A program made the position numbers and the translations under genes. From Ctena decussata (Eukaryota; Mollusca; Bivalvia; Lucinida; Lucinidae): DNA of 64,000 nucleotides. The stretch covers positions 52,011,454-52,075,453 of the forward strand of contig OZ022502.1 in assembly GCA_963989385.1 (NCBI GenBank), read 5' to 3'. The notes below the pieces were generated by a model, which searched no databases, had not been told where the DNA came from, and worked only from the letters and a program-made list of their open reading frames with translations. How positions within the stretch are numbered: the first letter of the stretch is position 1; every line of letters begins with the position of its first letter. Positions 33,160 to 43,757 of this stretch are shown in pieces.

Positions 33160-34495
33160 CTGTTGTAACGACAGAATTGAGAGGTTCATCCGTATTGCAT
33201 ATCATTTAGGAATATATATTCATAAATCGCATTCATATAATATTTAGCTACTTCCCTCGAAAAACTTGTACATTTCCAATGCGAGTTATTCCGTAAAACA
33301 TTTGTTCGTTCCGCATTATACCACGATGGAGAATCATGTAACCTTCCTGGCAAGTTTGTACGTTTATTCGGACAAAAATCGGTCTAGGAAATTCTCATTT
33401 ATTCTTTCATACTTTTCAATTTTCATGCAGATGCCACGTCGCTTTGGCAGCAATTCGTTACCTAAGAGCCGTTTCCATGCCTTCTGTATTTTTACAAAAC
33501 CTCGAGTAAAGTCAGAGGGTCTTTGCTCGATGTTGTTTTGAAAACTACAGCGCGTAGCATCAAGACTAGTCAAGGCGGGGAAACACGTGACATACCTCAG
33601 TTATTTTGTAGCTGTAATCAGACCAGACAGAACAGGCAAGAAAATTGATCGTTATTTCCTTAAAATTCAATGAAAATTCATGCGGTAAAGTGCAAATGCC
33701 TTGCCTTTGTTTGCCGCCTTGAAATATCGATAGCCGCTAAAATTTAGTCTGTTTGCTCTCGGCTACAGACGGGGAACCCTTTTTTCTTCTAGTCTAATGA
33801 AAATGTTCCACATGATGATTAAAGGAACGAACCTCCTTGCAACCGAGTATGGCCGTAAAATTAGCAACTCAAAGAATAGATTTGATGTCCATGTGGGTTT
33901 GTGGTATGGGTTTCGCTGTTGTGTTTTCTTTCTTTTTTGTTGTTGTTGTTGTTTATTTTCCTCATGTTACAACTGGTGAGAGATACCAGATTTTCAAATT
34001 GCTTGCAAAAATATGAGGTTTCGACTTAAAGTTTCTTTGCGAGGAATCTCATTTCTCAATTCCTAAGGGTAAAACTTGGTTTTAGAAACTCCTATTTACT
34101 GTTTTCTTATTACAGCATATGACCAATATATTTATATATTTATGTATTTTCTCTCTTTCTGTCTAGACTGTTCTATAATATCTAGTGTGTTTGTGGGGCG
34201 GGGGTGGGGGTGGGGGGCGGGGCGGGGTTGTTCTTTCCAAACATTCCACATATTATCAACTTTTGGTTAATATACTCTTTGTTCGGACCATATACAATAA
34301 TTCAATATTTATTTTCATCATATCATCTGACCAGTAAAAATAAAATAATTCATAGACATACGGATAGTACTATACTGAACAAAAAAAAAAGAAACGTTAC
34401 ATTCATTGAAAAACTAACTTTTGATTTTCTACCCCTGCAGCTTCAAATGAACTGGCGTAAATAAAATATGGTTTTAGAAAAGATAATGGTAGAAC
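33160..34495. other. No recognisable gene; G-rich tract
   Basis: 5' side of the known minus-strand exons. A G-rich tract lies at 34195-34226. Short ORFs carry no domain, and a signal-peptide exon for the minus gene could not be recognised. Confidence 0.4.
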
Positions 34496-34562
34496 GGCAC
34501 ACATTGTAGACCTTGATCAGACAGCTCCTTTAACAGTCTCATCTTGGCAAGCACTGTTTGCC
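34496..34562. mobile_element. Family C palindromic MITE, degenerate
   Basis: GGCACACATTGTAGACCTTG to CAAGCACTGTTTGCC with a central ACAGCTCCTTTAACAGTCTC. Same ends and length as the 67 bp palindromes. Confidence 0.55.
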
Positions 34563-34571
34563 AGGGTTCGA

Positions 34572-34702
34572 GGTTATAAAACTTGAGTATTATCTCAAAC
34601 TCAAAATAAAGCACACTGATTGGCTGCTTCCGAGCAGGTGCTCGGAAGCAGCCAATCAGTGTGCTTTATTTTGAGTTTGAGAATGTACTCAAGTTTCATA
34701 CC
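34572..34702. mobile_element. Palindromic element with a perfect 88 bp inverted repeat
   Basis: 34594-34681 is an exact palindrome: two 43-base arms starting CTCAAACTCAAAATAAAGCA and meeting at CCGAGCA-GG-TGCTCGG. The outer part (GAGGTTATAAAACTTGAGT / ACTCAAGTTTCATACC) shares the GAGGTTATAAAACTT end of the elements at 51989 and 52902. Confidence 0.85.
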
Positions 34703-34741
34703 CTCAGTACCAGGTTTATCTGTCCTTATACTTGTTTTTGT

Positions 34742-34761
34742 CTCTGTGTGTGTTTTTTTTT

Positions 34762-34792
<31 letters not shown>

Positions 34793-34800
34793 GGGGGGGT
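34742..34800. repeat. Poly-T / poly-G tract
   Basis: About 30 T followed by G-runs. Possible assembly or slippage hotspot. Confidence 0.9.
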
Positions 34801-34970
34801 TATAGTATTCGTCATGACAATAGCCAGTCATGACAGAGGTTAAGACACCAATGTCCGTGGTTGTACATTAACCCTTCAAGCGTCAAAAGCAGACGACAAT
34901 TTGCGTCTGCAAAAATTTCAAAATATGTTTCATCCAAGCTATATCATATTGAAAATGTAAGAACTAGAGG

Positions 34971-35037
34971 GCAAACAGTGTAGATCTAGATGAGGTGACT
35001 CATAATGAGCCACCTCATCAGGATCTACGCTGTTTGC
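34971..35037. mobile_element. Family C palindromic MITE, 67 bp
   Basis: From GCAAACAGTGTAGATC to GATCTACGCTGTTTGC, with centre TGACTCATAATGAGCCA. Confidence 0.85.
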
Positions 35038-35267
35038 AAATTCTGCTAATTTTGTCATTGGCGCTTAAAGAGATAAAACATTACTTGGCTGACTCCTGCC
35101 ATACGCCTGTGCCATCAGTACGCTCACGATCACCAACGCAAATATGTTGTTCATCGTGTGAATCTGAAATATTGATGAAACAAATGATAAACGAGCGACA
35201 GAAAAATTACCTTACCACATACGCAAGCAAAGCAGGCAAAGACCAGTCAGCGCTTGTACGGATAGGC

Positions 35268-35418
35268 ATAATTACTCGTTTGGCATGCTTACTTTCGTAA
35301 ACCCAAGCAATAACCAGAAGTTCCATGGGCTACTCGGAGATATGTATCTTCGAGTAGTCATGGGAATATCTGGTAATTGCTCGGGTTTACCCAAGTAGTT
35401 ATACCGAACGTGCCCAAA
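35268..35418. mobile_element. Solitary palindromic element related to the 47 bp repeat
   Basis: The inner palindrome AATAACCAGAAGTTCCATGG ... GAGATATGTATCTTCGAG ... TATCTGGTAATTGCTCGGGT contains a full 47 bp unit and its mirror image. The right outer arm (TATACCGAACGTGCCCAAA) matches the outer arms of the copy at 17326-17715. Confidence 0.8.
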
Positions 35419-35464
35419 CTGCCCAAAAGTGGAACTGAACTGAAGAACTGTCTTGAATCTTTCA

Positions 35465-36345
35465 GTCCAATGACAGTTGGGAGCCGGAGGTTTCAGTACT
35501 ACGACAACTGCGAGTTGGAGAAAAGTACTTTGAAAATTATAGCTGGAGATTTCATTACAACGAAAATTAAGAGCTAGAGCTTTCAGTACGTAACAATGGG
35601 GAGTTGGAGCTTTCGCTGCTATGACAATTTGAAGTCGGAGATCAGTACTATGACAATTTGGCGTTGAAACTTTCAGTACATCGACAATGGGGAGTTGGAG
35701 CTTTCGCTACTATGACAATTAGGAGTTGGTGGTCAGCACTATGACATTTTCGGGTCGAAGCTATCAATACATAAACATTTTGGTACCATGATAATTGGGG
35801 GTCAGAGCTTTCAGTACAACAACAGTTGGGAGTTTGAGCTTTCATACTACGGCAATCGAGAGTTACAGCTTTCGCTACTGTGACAATTGGGAGTTGGAGA
35901 ACAGTATTATTGCAGTTGGCAGTTGGAGCTCCCAGTACAACGACAATTAGGAGCTGGAGTTTACAGTACTTTGACCACTGGGAGTTGGAGATTCCAGTAC
36001 TACGACAATTTAGTGTAGGAGCTTTCAGTAATACAAAAGTTGGGATTCCAGTACTACGACAATTAGGAGGTGGAGCTTTCAGTACTTCAACAATTGGGAG
36101 TTGGAGCTTTCGGTACTATGACAATAAGGAGTTGATGGACAGTACCATTGCAGTTGGGAGTAGTTTTTTTATTTTTCAGTACAACGACAATTTGGAGTTG
36201 GAGTTTTCAGTAATACGACAGTTTGAAGTTGAAGCTTTCAGTACTACGACAATTAGGAGTTCGAGCTTTCAGTACCCCGACACTTGTAAGTTGGAGCCTT
36301 CGTTACTATGACAGTTTGGGAGTTGGAGCTTTCAGCACTATGGCA
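35465..36345. repeat. 31 bp minisatellite (about 28 copies)
   Basis: Unit about GGAGTTGGAGCTTTCAGTAC followed by TACGACAATTA; successive starts at 36067, 36098 and 36129 are 31 bases apart. Copies are diverged. A 143-codon ORF over part of it translates the repeat and is not taken as a gene. Confidence 0.9.
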
Positions 36346-36642
36346 ATCAGGACTTTAACGTGTATGGGTACAAATCTATGCTTTCCGTGATTTTTCGCTT
36401 TTTGTGACCTCCAAACGCTTCATAGAACAACGAAACTTAAAAAATCTCACCTTTCTTGAACGAAAGATTTGCTGTCAAAGGAACATTGTTTTGGGGGTTT
36501 TTTTTAGAGTTGAACTACTTTCAGAAAGCAGGTTATACATGCAACTGATAGTTTCCGTCTCTGATAGTGTTCCCATTTACCATAAACCGATTTTGCCTAA
36601 CGGAGAGGGAGTCTGAAATCGGGAGAGAAGACTGGTATTCAT

Positions 36643-36755
36643 TTTTTTGGCCAAATCCTTGATAATCATGCCTTTCAATTTTTTGGAAAAATCCTCGATA
36701 CTCATGCTTATAATTATAGGCATGAGTATCAAGGATTTGGCCAAAACATTATGCG
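36643..36755. mobile_element. Small foldback element
   Basis: Arms TTTGGCCAAATCCTTGATAA-TCATGCC and GGCATGAGTATCAAGGATTT-GGCCAAAA around an AT-rich centre, plus an internal partial repeat of the arm. Confidence 0.75.
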
Positions 36756-38779
36756 AGTCCTATAGTTTCAAAACAGGTGTTCAAATGATTTGAATTTAGA
36801 GGCGTTTTACCACTGGGAGAAACACTTTAGCTTTAGCGGGTGTTTGAGATGTTTAAATGTTTTATAGCGCTGTGTTTCCACTGCACTCGTCGTATTGGCC
36901 GTGTTAAGCGCACTCTTTGTAATAATATTATACAACCGAAAAAGGTTTGATTGTTGTTGTCTTTTAAATAATCATTATCAAAATAAAGACTTATACTAGT
37001 GATGCCTCATAAGAATACGTATACGTGTACTTCTACTCCACTCTCAGTACACAATTGCAAGCACTTTTTTTTTGTTTTCTATTGGACATAATAAAAAAAA
37101 GGGACCAGTCTATTATTTGTTTCTGCTCCCCTCCCCCATAAGTACGGACAAGAAATGCTGGGGGAAAATTCATGTCAAAGTTAAATCTTTAGGAAAGGCA
37201 TAGGCACTAAAATAAGTTGATACATAAACAGATGTTGCTACATGTAAGGTCCCTAAATGTACGGTAACCCAAGGTTTCCGACAAATTTTAACTTTTCCTA
37301 AAATTGCAAGAAAAGTGAAAAAATACATGTTAACAGTATAACAAATAAATATTTGTAAAAAAACTGACTGGTGAAAAATACTCAGAATCTCACTTCGAAA
37401 GAAATTTGTCGGACATTAGGGACACCCCAAGGGTCTTTAAACTTACGGATACCCCAAAGTTCTGTGTATTGACACATGCTGGTATTCCGATTTTCAGATG
37501 ATCCTCCAGCGACTGATCTCCGTCACTACAGCTCCAATTCGATCTTTACACATGCATCCTTATTTCTTTAAAATCACCATATGTCAAATTAAACAGTACA
37601 GAGTCCCCAACGGTTTTATTCTTAATTTCAGTCAACACTAAATAAATGCGTGCTGACGCGTTTGTCAGATATCAGCCTTTTTTTACTCCGCCGTATTTAG
37701 CATTTGCATAAAATAAACGTATCCATACCAAATTTAGTTGGACAGACGCGCGTTTCTTCATATAACTTCTTCAGTATCGTTAAACGCCAAAACTTTGAAA
37801 GAAAAGAGATGATTGGCAGGTCTCGGCAGGCAACGAGCATCCCTCTCCAAGTCACACTTACTGTCGCATTCCGCGGGACACATTAGCTGCAGACATCAGG
37901 TAAGAGACGCCTAAGTATTAACTCGCGAGCGCAGGCGTTCCCCATAGAGCCACCACCCCTGTGTCTCGAAAAATGCGGCAGACAAGAGCATCAGGAAAGA
38001 GATGTCCGAGGCAGCAAGAACCCGCAGTAAGCCAAATCATCTAAAACAAATGGAATCCAAACTCCGTTAAGATTTATGTCGCTATGACAAGTCTTAGCTG
38101 TAGAATAATTTAGACGTTTTTCCAGATTTATATCAAATGGAATGAAGTTACTAACAAATTAACTAGCAAACTGGGAACTACAATGACGGTATCAAAATTT
38201 CAGCAGTAGGCGGCAGAAATGTATTACGTCATCGTATCTAATTTTCATCCGATTTGGTGCGTTTGTGATTGCCTTTGACAATGATGCTTATGAAATTAAC
38301 GTTATTTTAACGCGCGGCGACATGGCGTCGATGGTATACTTTGAACATTAATATAATTTGGATGAAAAAAGAGACTCCGAGTTCATAACTTTTCTGTTAA
38401 TCTGAAGTGAATTATAATCTGAAGTGAATTATATTACACCTTAATATATTTTATAAAATAATGCCACGACGAATAAACGCGCAATAAGCACAAAAACATT
38501 ACTTCTGGATCAACCTTTGTATTTTCTCCTTAGAAAAACTATCGTATTTTCTTGCTAAGGACTTGCGATGTAAATACATTTATACATCACATTGTACATG
38601 TTATCCATTGCAGTTAAAATTATATTAAACGGGTATATATTTCGCTTCTTTTGTATAATATGCTGACAATAAATCATCAGTAACATTTCAACTGAATAAG
38701 ACAAATGTTAAAATAAAATATGCTGGTCTAAATACTGTTTGGAAAAACATAAACTGAGAATTAATCATATACTCTTATC
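36756..38779. other. No recognisable gene
   Basis: A partial inverted pair around CCGACAAATTT (37285 and 37410) suggests a small decayed foldback at 37245-37450. Otherwise nothing recognised. Confidence 0.4.
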
Positions 38780-39359
38780 TTAGGCCCAATTTCACGTTGG
38801 CGAATTATTTATTGGCGACTTAAACTGCGGTGGCGACTTCGCTTAACTGCTTATAAAACCTCGGTTTTAATCGATTTCACGTGTGCAAAATTTATCTGGT
38901 TCAGAAAAACTATGGTTTGCCAAGCTGGTTATTCTTTCATGTAAGAAATCATGCGAAATTGACTCACCCAGGATCTAGTATGCGCAAAGGAATTAGAGAA
39001 GCCTCTTTAATAGCGCGGCAAGATATCGCAGCAGAACAAGGGTTGCCTCAGATGTTATTCTTTAGTAGCGTATGGTAACTAGCACCATTATGAAGACATC
39101 ACCCTTAAGAGCTCTTGTCTCTCGTCTTCTTCGGGACGCATTGGTTAAAGAGGCTCAGTGGCGCTCGCTATTTTATATGTCGGCATCTCTTACTTGATGT
39201 CTGCAGCCACAGTCTCGCGGACGGTATCAGTTAAGTGTTCGGCCGTAGCCTAACGAGACGTTCCCATTTCATTTTTCTATCAAAAGCGTTAGATTCGGCA
39301 ACACAGTAGAAGTCAAATACAAAAAACGCTCGTTTTGTTACCCCATATATGGTAAAGGT

Positions 39360-39960
39360 ACGTTTATATGAGTACTGCAGCGGAAAAAGCGCCACTCCTG
39401 AAAACCTCCGCTTTTTGTACCGCAGCTGAAGTAGGACTTGTTTAGAACACTTCACTCTGGTAGCACAGCTGAACTAGCGCTGTTTCAGAAGACATTACCC
39501 TTTTCAAGCGCAGCAAAACTAGTGCTACTTGTACCTCAGATGTCACCAATCTTTATCTGTGTCCTATACAAAAATCTCCTTCTAAAGTAGCACTTTTTCA
39601 CTGCACTACTGAAAGATGGTGTCTTCTAAAGTAGCGCTAGCTCTGCTGCTAAATGGGATGCCATCTGATATACTATAGAACTAGCTCCGCTGCGCAACTA
39701 AAAGGGGATGTCATCTGAAGTATCGCTACTTCAGATTGATATCTCCAGAGGTAGCGCTACTTCCGCTACCCTTGTGAGGGGCGGTGTCTTCTGAACTAGC
39801 GTTTGTTCCGCTCCATTACCGAAGGGTGATTTTATTGTGGAAGAAGAAGCGCTATTTCTGCTGCGCTTCAAAAAGGAGACAGACTTAGTTCTGCTGTAAT
39901 GCAAAATTCACCTGAAGTAGCACTGATTTAGCTGCTGCCCTACAAACTTTGTTCTGAAGT
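39360..39960. repeat. Degenerate tandem repeat (TCTGAAGTAGCGCTACTTC)
   Basis: Blocks such as TCTTCTAAAGTAGCGCTAGC, TCATCTGAAGTATCGCTACT and TCTTCTGAACTAGCG recur with irregular spacing and are alternately followed by TCCGCTGC-like and AAAAGGGGATG-like segments. No coding signal. Confidence 0.6.
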
Positions 39961-40399
39961 GTGTCCAATAATTGTATGTACACTTTGCCTACATGTAACA
40001 CCATCTCCATTCATGAAAAATGGAACCCCAAGCTAGCTATAATTTACATGAAAAATACATAGCATGACTTACTCGGAATGAGCAGTCTACTCTGTTTAAC
40101 ATAGTTCCTTAGACCGAGGATGGCAAAACGGGTTATTTCTATTGGCAAGAGTGAACGAATAGGCTAAGTGAGGACAAGCGGACAAGGATAAAAACGGACA
40201 TCGAAAGTGAGAAAAAAAAATCAAACAACATGGGAGGCATTAATGAAACAATTTATTGCGAAGCCGGTTTAATCACGCGCAGTAGGAAACAACTGGAAAG
40301 TTGTAGGAACTAGAAAATTGCGTCTGTAAGATATGAACGATGGCCCGCTACTGCACCAGTCACAGGACCTTGTACATCCCTAAAGCACCTTTAAAACAA

Positions 40400-40980
40400 A
40401 AACACTTTCTACAAGGAATCCATTGGAAATTGTAGGAACAGTTGATTATATAAACTCCATATCCTATAATGCGAATAACTACCCAAAATGACTAAGTTTG
40501 AAAGGCCGTTATTCAGTCAAAATTAAATTTATTTATATCAAAAAGCCACGGTCACATTTTCATTATGCTCCAATATGTGTATAGTCTTTTTTTTTAAAGA
40601 ATCCATTGTAAACAGTAGGAGAACTTGATTACACAAACTTCATATCATATAGTGCAAAACAGCTTCCCAAAATGAATAAGTTAAGCAGGCCATAATTCCG
40701 TCAAAATAAATTTTTACTCCACCAAAAAGCCGCATGCACATTTTCATTATATCCATGTTTGAAAAAGATGCATTTAAAACTGTGGGTGGAGTTGATTATA
40801 CAATCTCAAAGCGCACATATCCATCGAAACTCCACATGCACCTCTTCATTACGTTCACAATAAGTATACAAGGTTTGCAAAAGGTCCATTGAAAACTGGG
40901 AGAAGTTAATTCTATACCGTGAAGTTTGACAAACGGATGGACGGAATGAACAGGGACATATCTTAATGCCCCCATTCCTT
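40400..40980. repeat. Interspersed repeat with tandem units of about 120-185 bp
   Basis: Units marked by AATCCATTGGAAATTGTAGG-type blocks and GTTGATTA(T/C)A(T/C)AAAC at about 40420, 40600, 40760 and 40890. It ends in AAACGGATGGACGGAATGAA, similar to the GACGGACGGACAGACGG end at 6240. Confidence 0.55.
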
Positions 40981-41453
40981 GACTATGGTCATGGGTAGGG
41001 GGGACGTGGGTGTCATAAAAAAAGTAAAGACTAAGCACAAAAAACAGAAATGACCTTTGAAACAACCGGGTACCGAGTGACTCATAGTAACAAGAAACTG
41101 TTCCATCAGCATATTGTTACTTCCCCTGTTACAGGGCTGGATCCAGGAATATTGGGTAGGGGTTTCAAATTACCTGGGGGGTTTGATTTGAGCAGTTTGA
41201 CCATTTTTTTCTGAAATTTTCCATGAAAAGGGAATGATTTAGGCTGAAGAGGGGGTTCATGTGAACCCCTGAATATTCTCTGGACCCGCCACTGTGTTAA
41301 GTTGTAGGTCCTCCACCCGGTGCCTTATGAACCATTCTAGCCTTCGCAGTTCTGTCTTTGTGAAACAAAACTGTTTTACAAATTCTGCACCATTGTAATA
41401 TTTAAATAGGTCAAGTCTTTGAAAATGATTTCTTGGGCTCTTTCAAACACTAA

Positions 41454-41624
41454 TGAGCCGTAACATGACAAAACCAACAGTCTGATCAGAGGCTTGGCTG
41501 TGCGCTTAAAGGGTAGCCTAGCTCCATGCGGACAGCGAAGGCTGATAAGACTGGGTGGATGCCCAGGCTGATCTGAGTCTTCGCTGGGTGTACATTCCAC
41601 TTTGTTTTGTCATGTCGCAGCTCA
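41454..41624. mobile_element. Family A MITE, internally deleted
   Basis: 171 bases from TGAGCCGTAACATGAC to GTCATGTCGCAGCTCA. The left arm lacks the GTGCGCCCAGCG ... GGGC section. Confidence 0.85.
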
Positions 41625-41956
41625 TTGTGCATCACGAATATCATTTATGTTGACTTTTTTGCACAGAATCCTTAATCTTCCATTTTTCGACGCTCAAAAT
41701 TATCCGTAGTTTTATTCACAATTAAAAATAATCTTTGAACGAGAAATTCATTCCGAAGATTATCTATGTAAATAAGCATTTAACAGCCTTAATTCTCGGT
41801 TTATGGGCGACGTGAAATTGGGCCTTACAGCATTAATATTTCAGACTTGCTTAAAAATATATAGTTATTTCACTCTTTTCCATAGCAAAATTGTAGTACA
41901 ACAAACAAATTTACATATAACAGTACAAATTTGTTAATCTACATTCAATTCGTTTT

Positions 41957-42640
41957 AAATCTTTAGTATTACCTGCTTTCAAACTCCGTCAACAACAAAA
42001 GTGACCTGGCTCTGTTTTTTAAGTTAATTTAGTTGTTTATATACGTATTTTAACTGCTTAGTTAGAATTTTTTTAATTGTACGTGTCATACCGTCTGTTA
42101 CCAGCAATCGTTTGCATAACATGATACATAAAGTGTCAGAAAAGACTTCCAAGGAAATTATATTTTGTGTTGGAATATTGTCTAGCCCAGGGCTCTGAAA
42201 AAGAACCCCCATTTATATTTTGTTGTTTTGGCTTGCCTTCCCTCCTGTTACCAGTCTCCGCCATGACGAAACCATCTATTATCTTCAGATTTAATTAGTG
42301 TTAAACATATTTGAGCCGCGACACGACAAAACCAACAATGTGGTTGTGCGACCAGCGCAGACTCAGATCAGCCTGGGCATCCGCCCAGTCTGATCAGAGT
42401 CTTCGCTGTCCGCATGAAGCTAGCTTAGACTCTCAGCTACCCATTTAGCGCTTAGCGAAGAGTCTGAACAGACTAGGTGGATCCCCAGGCTGATCTGAGT
42501 CTGCGCTGGGCGCTCGACCACATTGTTGGTTTTGTCGTGTCGCGGCTCATTTATCCTTATTTCTCCTAAAGGTAAAATGCATCAACTAATTCTCTAGTCT
42601 ATGATTTTATTTTGAACTACTTTGTGCAACATAGCCAGCG
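41957..42640. repeat. Duplicated segment, copy 1 (with MITE insertion)
   Basis: Matches 47955-48405 in order: ATTACCTGCTTTCAAACTCC, GTCTGTTACC, GCCCA(G/A)GGCTCTGAA, CATTTATATTTTGT, AGTCTATGATTTTATTT. A family A MITE at 42312-42549 is present only in this copy. Confidence 0.85.
42312..42549. mobile_element. Family A MITE with an empty-site counterpart at about 48310
   Basis: Complete copy from TGAGCCGCGACACGAC to GTCGTGTCGCGGCTCA. TT lies on both sides. The paralogous segment reads AACATATTTGTAC across the site without the MITE. Confidence 0.92.
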
Positions 42641-42706
42641 GAACTTTTCCGAAATATACACTACTCAAAATCCATGATAAACAGCGAAATTCTCTTTCTT
42701 TAAATG

Positions 42707-42710
<4 letters not shown>

Positions 42711-42746
<36 letters not shown>
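42711..42746. repeat. (CT)n microsatellite
   Basis: CT dinucleotides followed by GTGCGTGTGCGTG. Confidence 0.95.
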
Positions 42747-42978
42747 GTGCGTGTGCGTGAGCGTGTGTGTTCTTCTACCTCGTTTGATACAAAGACACAA
42801 AAACATTTTTTGAGAGTATGAAACAAGAAACTTAAAGAAACCTACATGCCCCATACAACATGACAGCCGAAATACCTCTTCAGATTTTTACTATAAAGCC
42901 GCATCATGTGACTTCCAACAATATGGTAGTTTGTCATGTGATATTCAGATCATCCGTATCGTTTATACCAGGACTATA

Positions 42979-43216
42979 TGAGCCGCGACACGACAAAACC
43001 AACAATGTGGTCGTGCGCCCAGCGCAGACTCAGATCAGCCTGGGCATTTGCTCAGTTTGATTAGACTCTTCGTTAAGTGCTCAAAGGGTAGCTAAGGGTC
43101 TGAGCTACCTCCATGCGGACAGCGAAGACTCTGATCAGACTGGGCGGATGCCCAGGCTGATCTTAGTCTGCGCTGGGCGCACAACCACATTGTTGGTTTT
43201 GTCGTGTCGCGGCTCA
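42979..43216. mobile_element. Family A MITE with TA on both sides
   Basis: Complete palindromic copy. The left flank ends TATA and the right flank begins TATA, consistent with a TA target duplication. Confidence 0.93.
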
Positions 43217-43244
43217 TATAGACATCACTGTTGGCTGCATAATT

Positions 43245-43365
43245 TGAGCCAGCTCCATAGATGGTTGATGTGACAAGTAAAGGCTCTGATCAGACTGCAC
43301 TCAAGTGAAGTCTGATCAGAGCCTTTGCTAATGTCACTTTGTCTGAAGTTACACGAAGTGGCTCA
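43245..43365. mobile_element. Family B palindromic MITE
   Basis: TGAGCCAGCTCCATAG to CACGAAGTGGCTCA, with an inner palindrome AGGCTCTGATCAGACTGCAC / mirrored. Same family as 19376-19527. Confidence 0.8.
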
Positions 43366-43515
43366 GTTATTTTTTTTCCTCAAATCAAAAGCATCTTCAT
43401 TCCCTTACAAAATAAGGCCTCATTTAGGGGTATCGAATTTTACATATGATTTGATTTGAGGCGACATCAAAACTTAATCCTTTGACTCATATATATGTAT
43501 ATATATGTTGTCAAG

Positions 43516-43550
43516 AAATTTCTAATAAATAAATAAATAAATAAATAAAA
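43516..43550. repeat. (AAAT)n microsatellite
   Basis: About seven AAAT units. Confidence 0.9.
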
Positions 43551-43576
43551 ACTTAATGAACAGACTGACAGACATA

Positions 43577-43755
43577 CAGTCAAACCTGTCTTAAGGGGTC
43601 ACCCCATGGGACCCACAAAAATTGGCTGCTTAAGACAGGTGACCCCTTAATACAGGTTCATTTGCACTGTATTTTGGTCTACGGGAACCCAAAAAAGTGG
43701 CTGCTAAAGACAGGTGACCCCTTAATACAGTGACCCCTTAAGACAGGTTCGACTG
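43577..43755. mobile_element. Pogo-like MITE, 179 bp
   Basis: TIRs CAGTCAAACCTGTCTTAAG and, reversed, CAGTCGAACCTGTCTTAAG, with TA on both sides. GACAGGTGACCCCTTAATAC is repeated twice inside. A diverged relative lies at 60320-60495. Confidence 0.88.
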
Positions 43756-43757
43756 TA

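Larger units (their letters stand above)
38783..41824. mobile_element. Harbinger-like element, 3.0 kb, non-autonomous
   Basis: Ends are GGCCCAATTTCACGTTGGC at left (AG-shifted reading of TAGGCCCAATTTCACG) and, reversed, GGCCCAATTTCACGTCGCC at right. TTA lies directly outside both (38780-38782, 41825-41827), the 3-base duplication typical of PIF/Harbinger. No transposase or Myb-like ORF was found inside. The interior holds two repeat blocks (39360-39960, 40400-40980) and a MITE (41454-41624). The termini could also be two solo ends brought together. Confidence 0.6.

Noticed and set aside
32923..33247. Two overlapping ORFs (88 and 106 codons) across the minus Kazal exon
   Set aside because: Both are in other frames or the other strand of the spliced exon; the Kazal frame with good donor and matching phase explains the region.
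35880..36311. 143-codon ORF over the 31 bp repeat
   Set aside because: The unit is 31 bases, so the frame shifts each unit. The ORF is a by-product of low stop density.
40796..41065. Minus ORF with a hydrophobic start (MFQRSFLFFVLSLYFF) as the missing signal-peptide exon
   Set aside because: No donor in phase 1 follows the hydrophobic stretch and it overlaps a repeat block.
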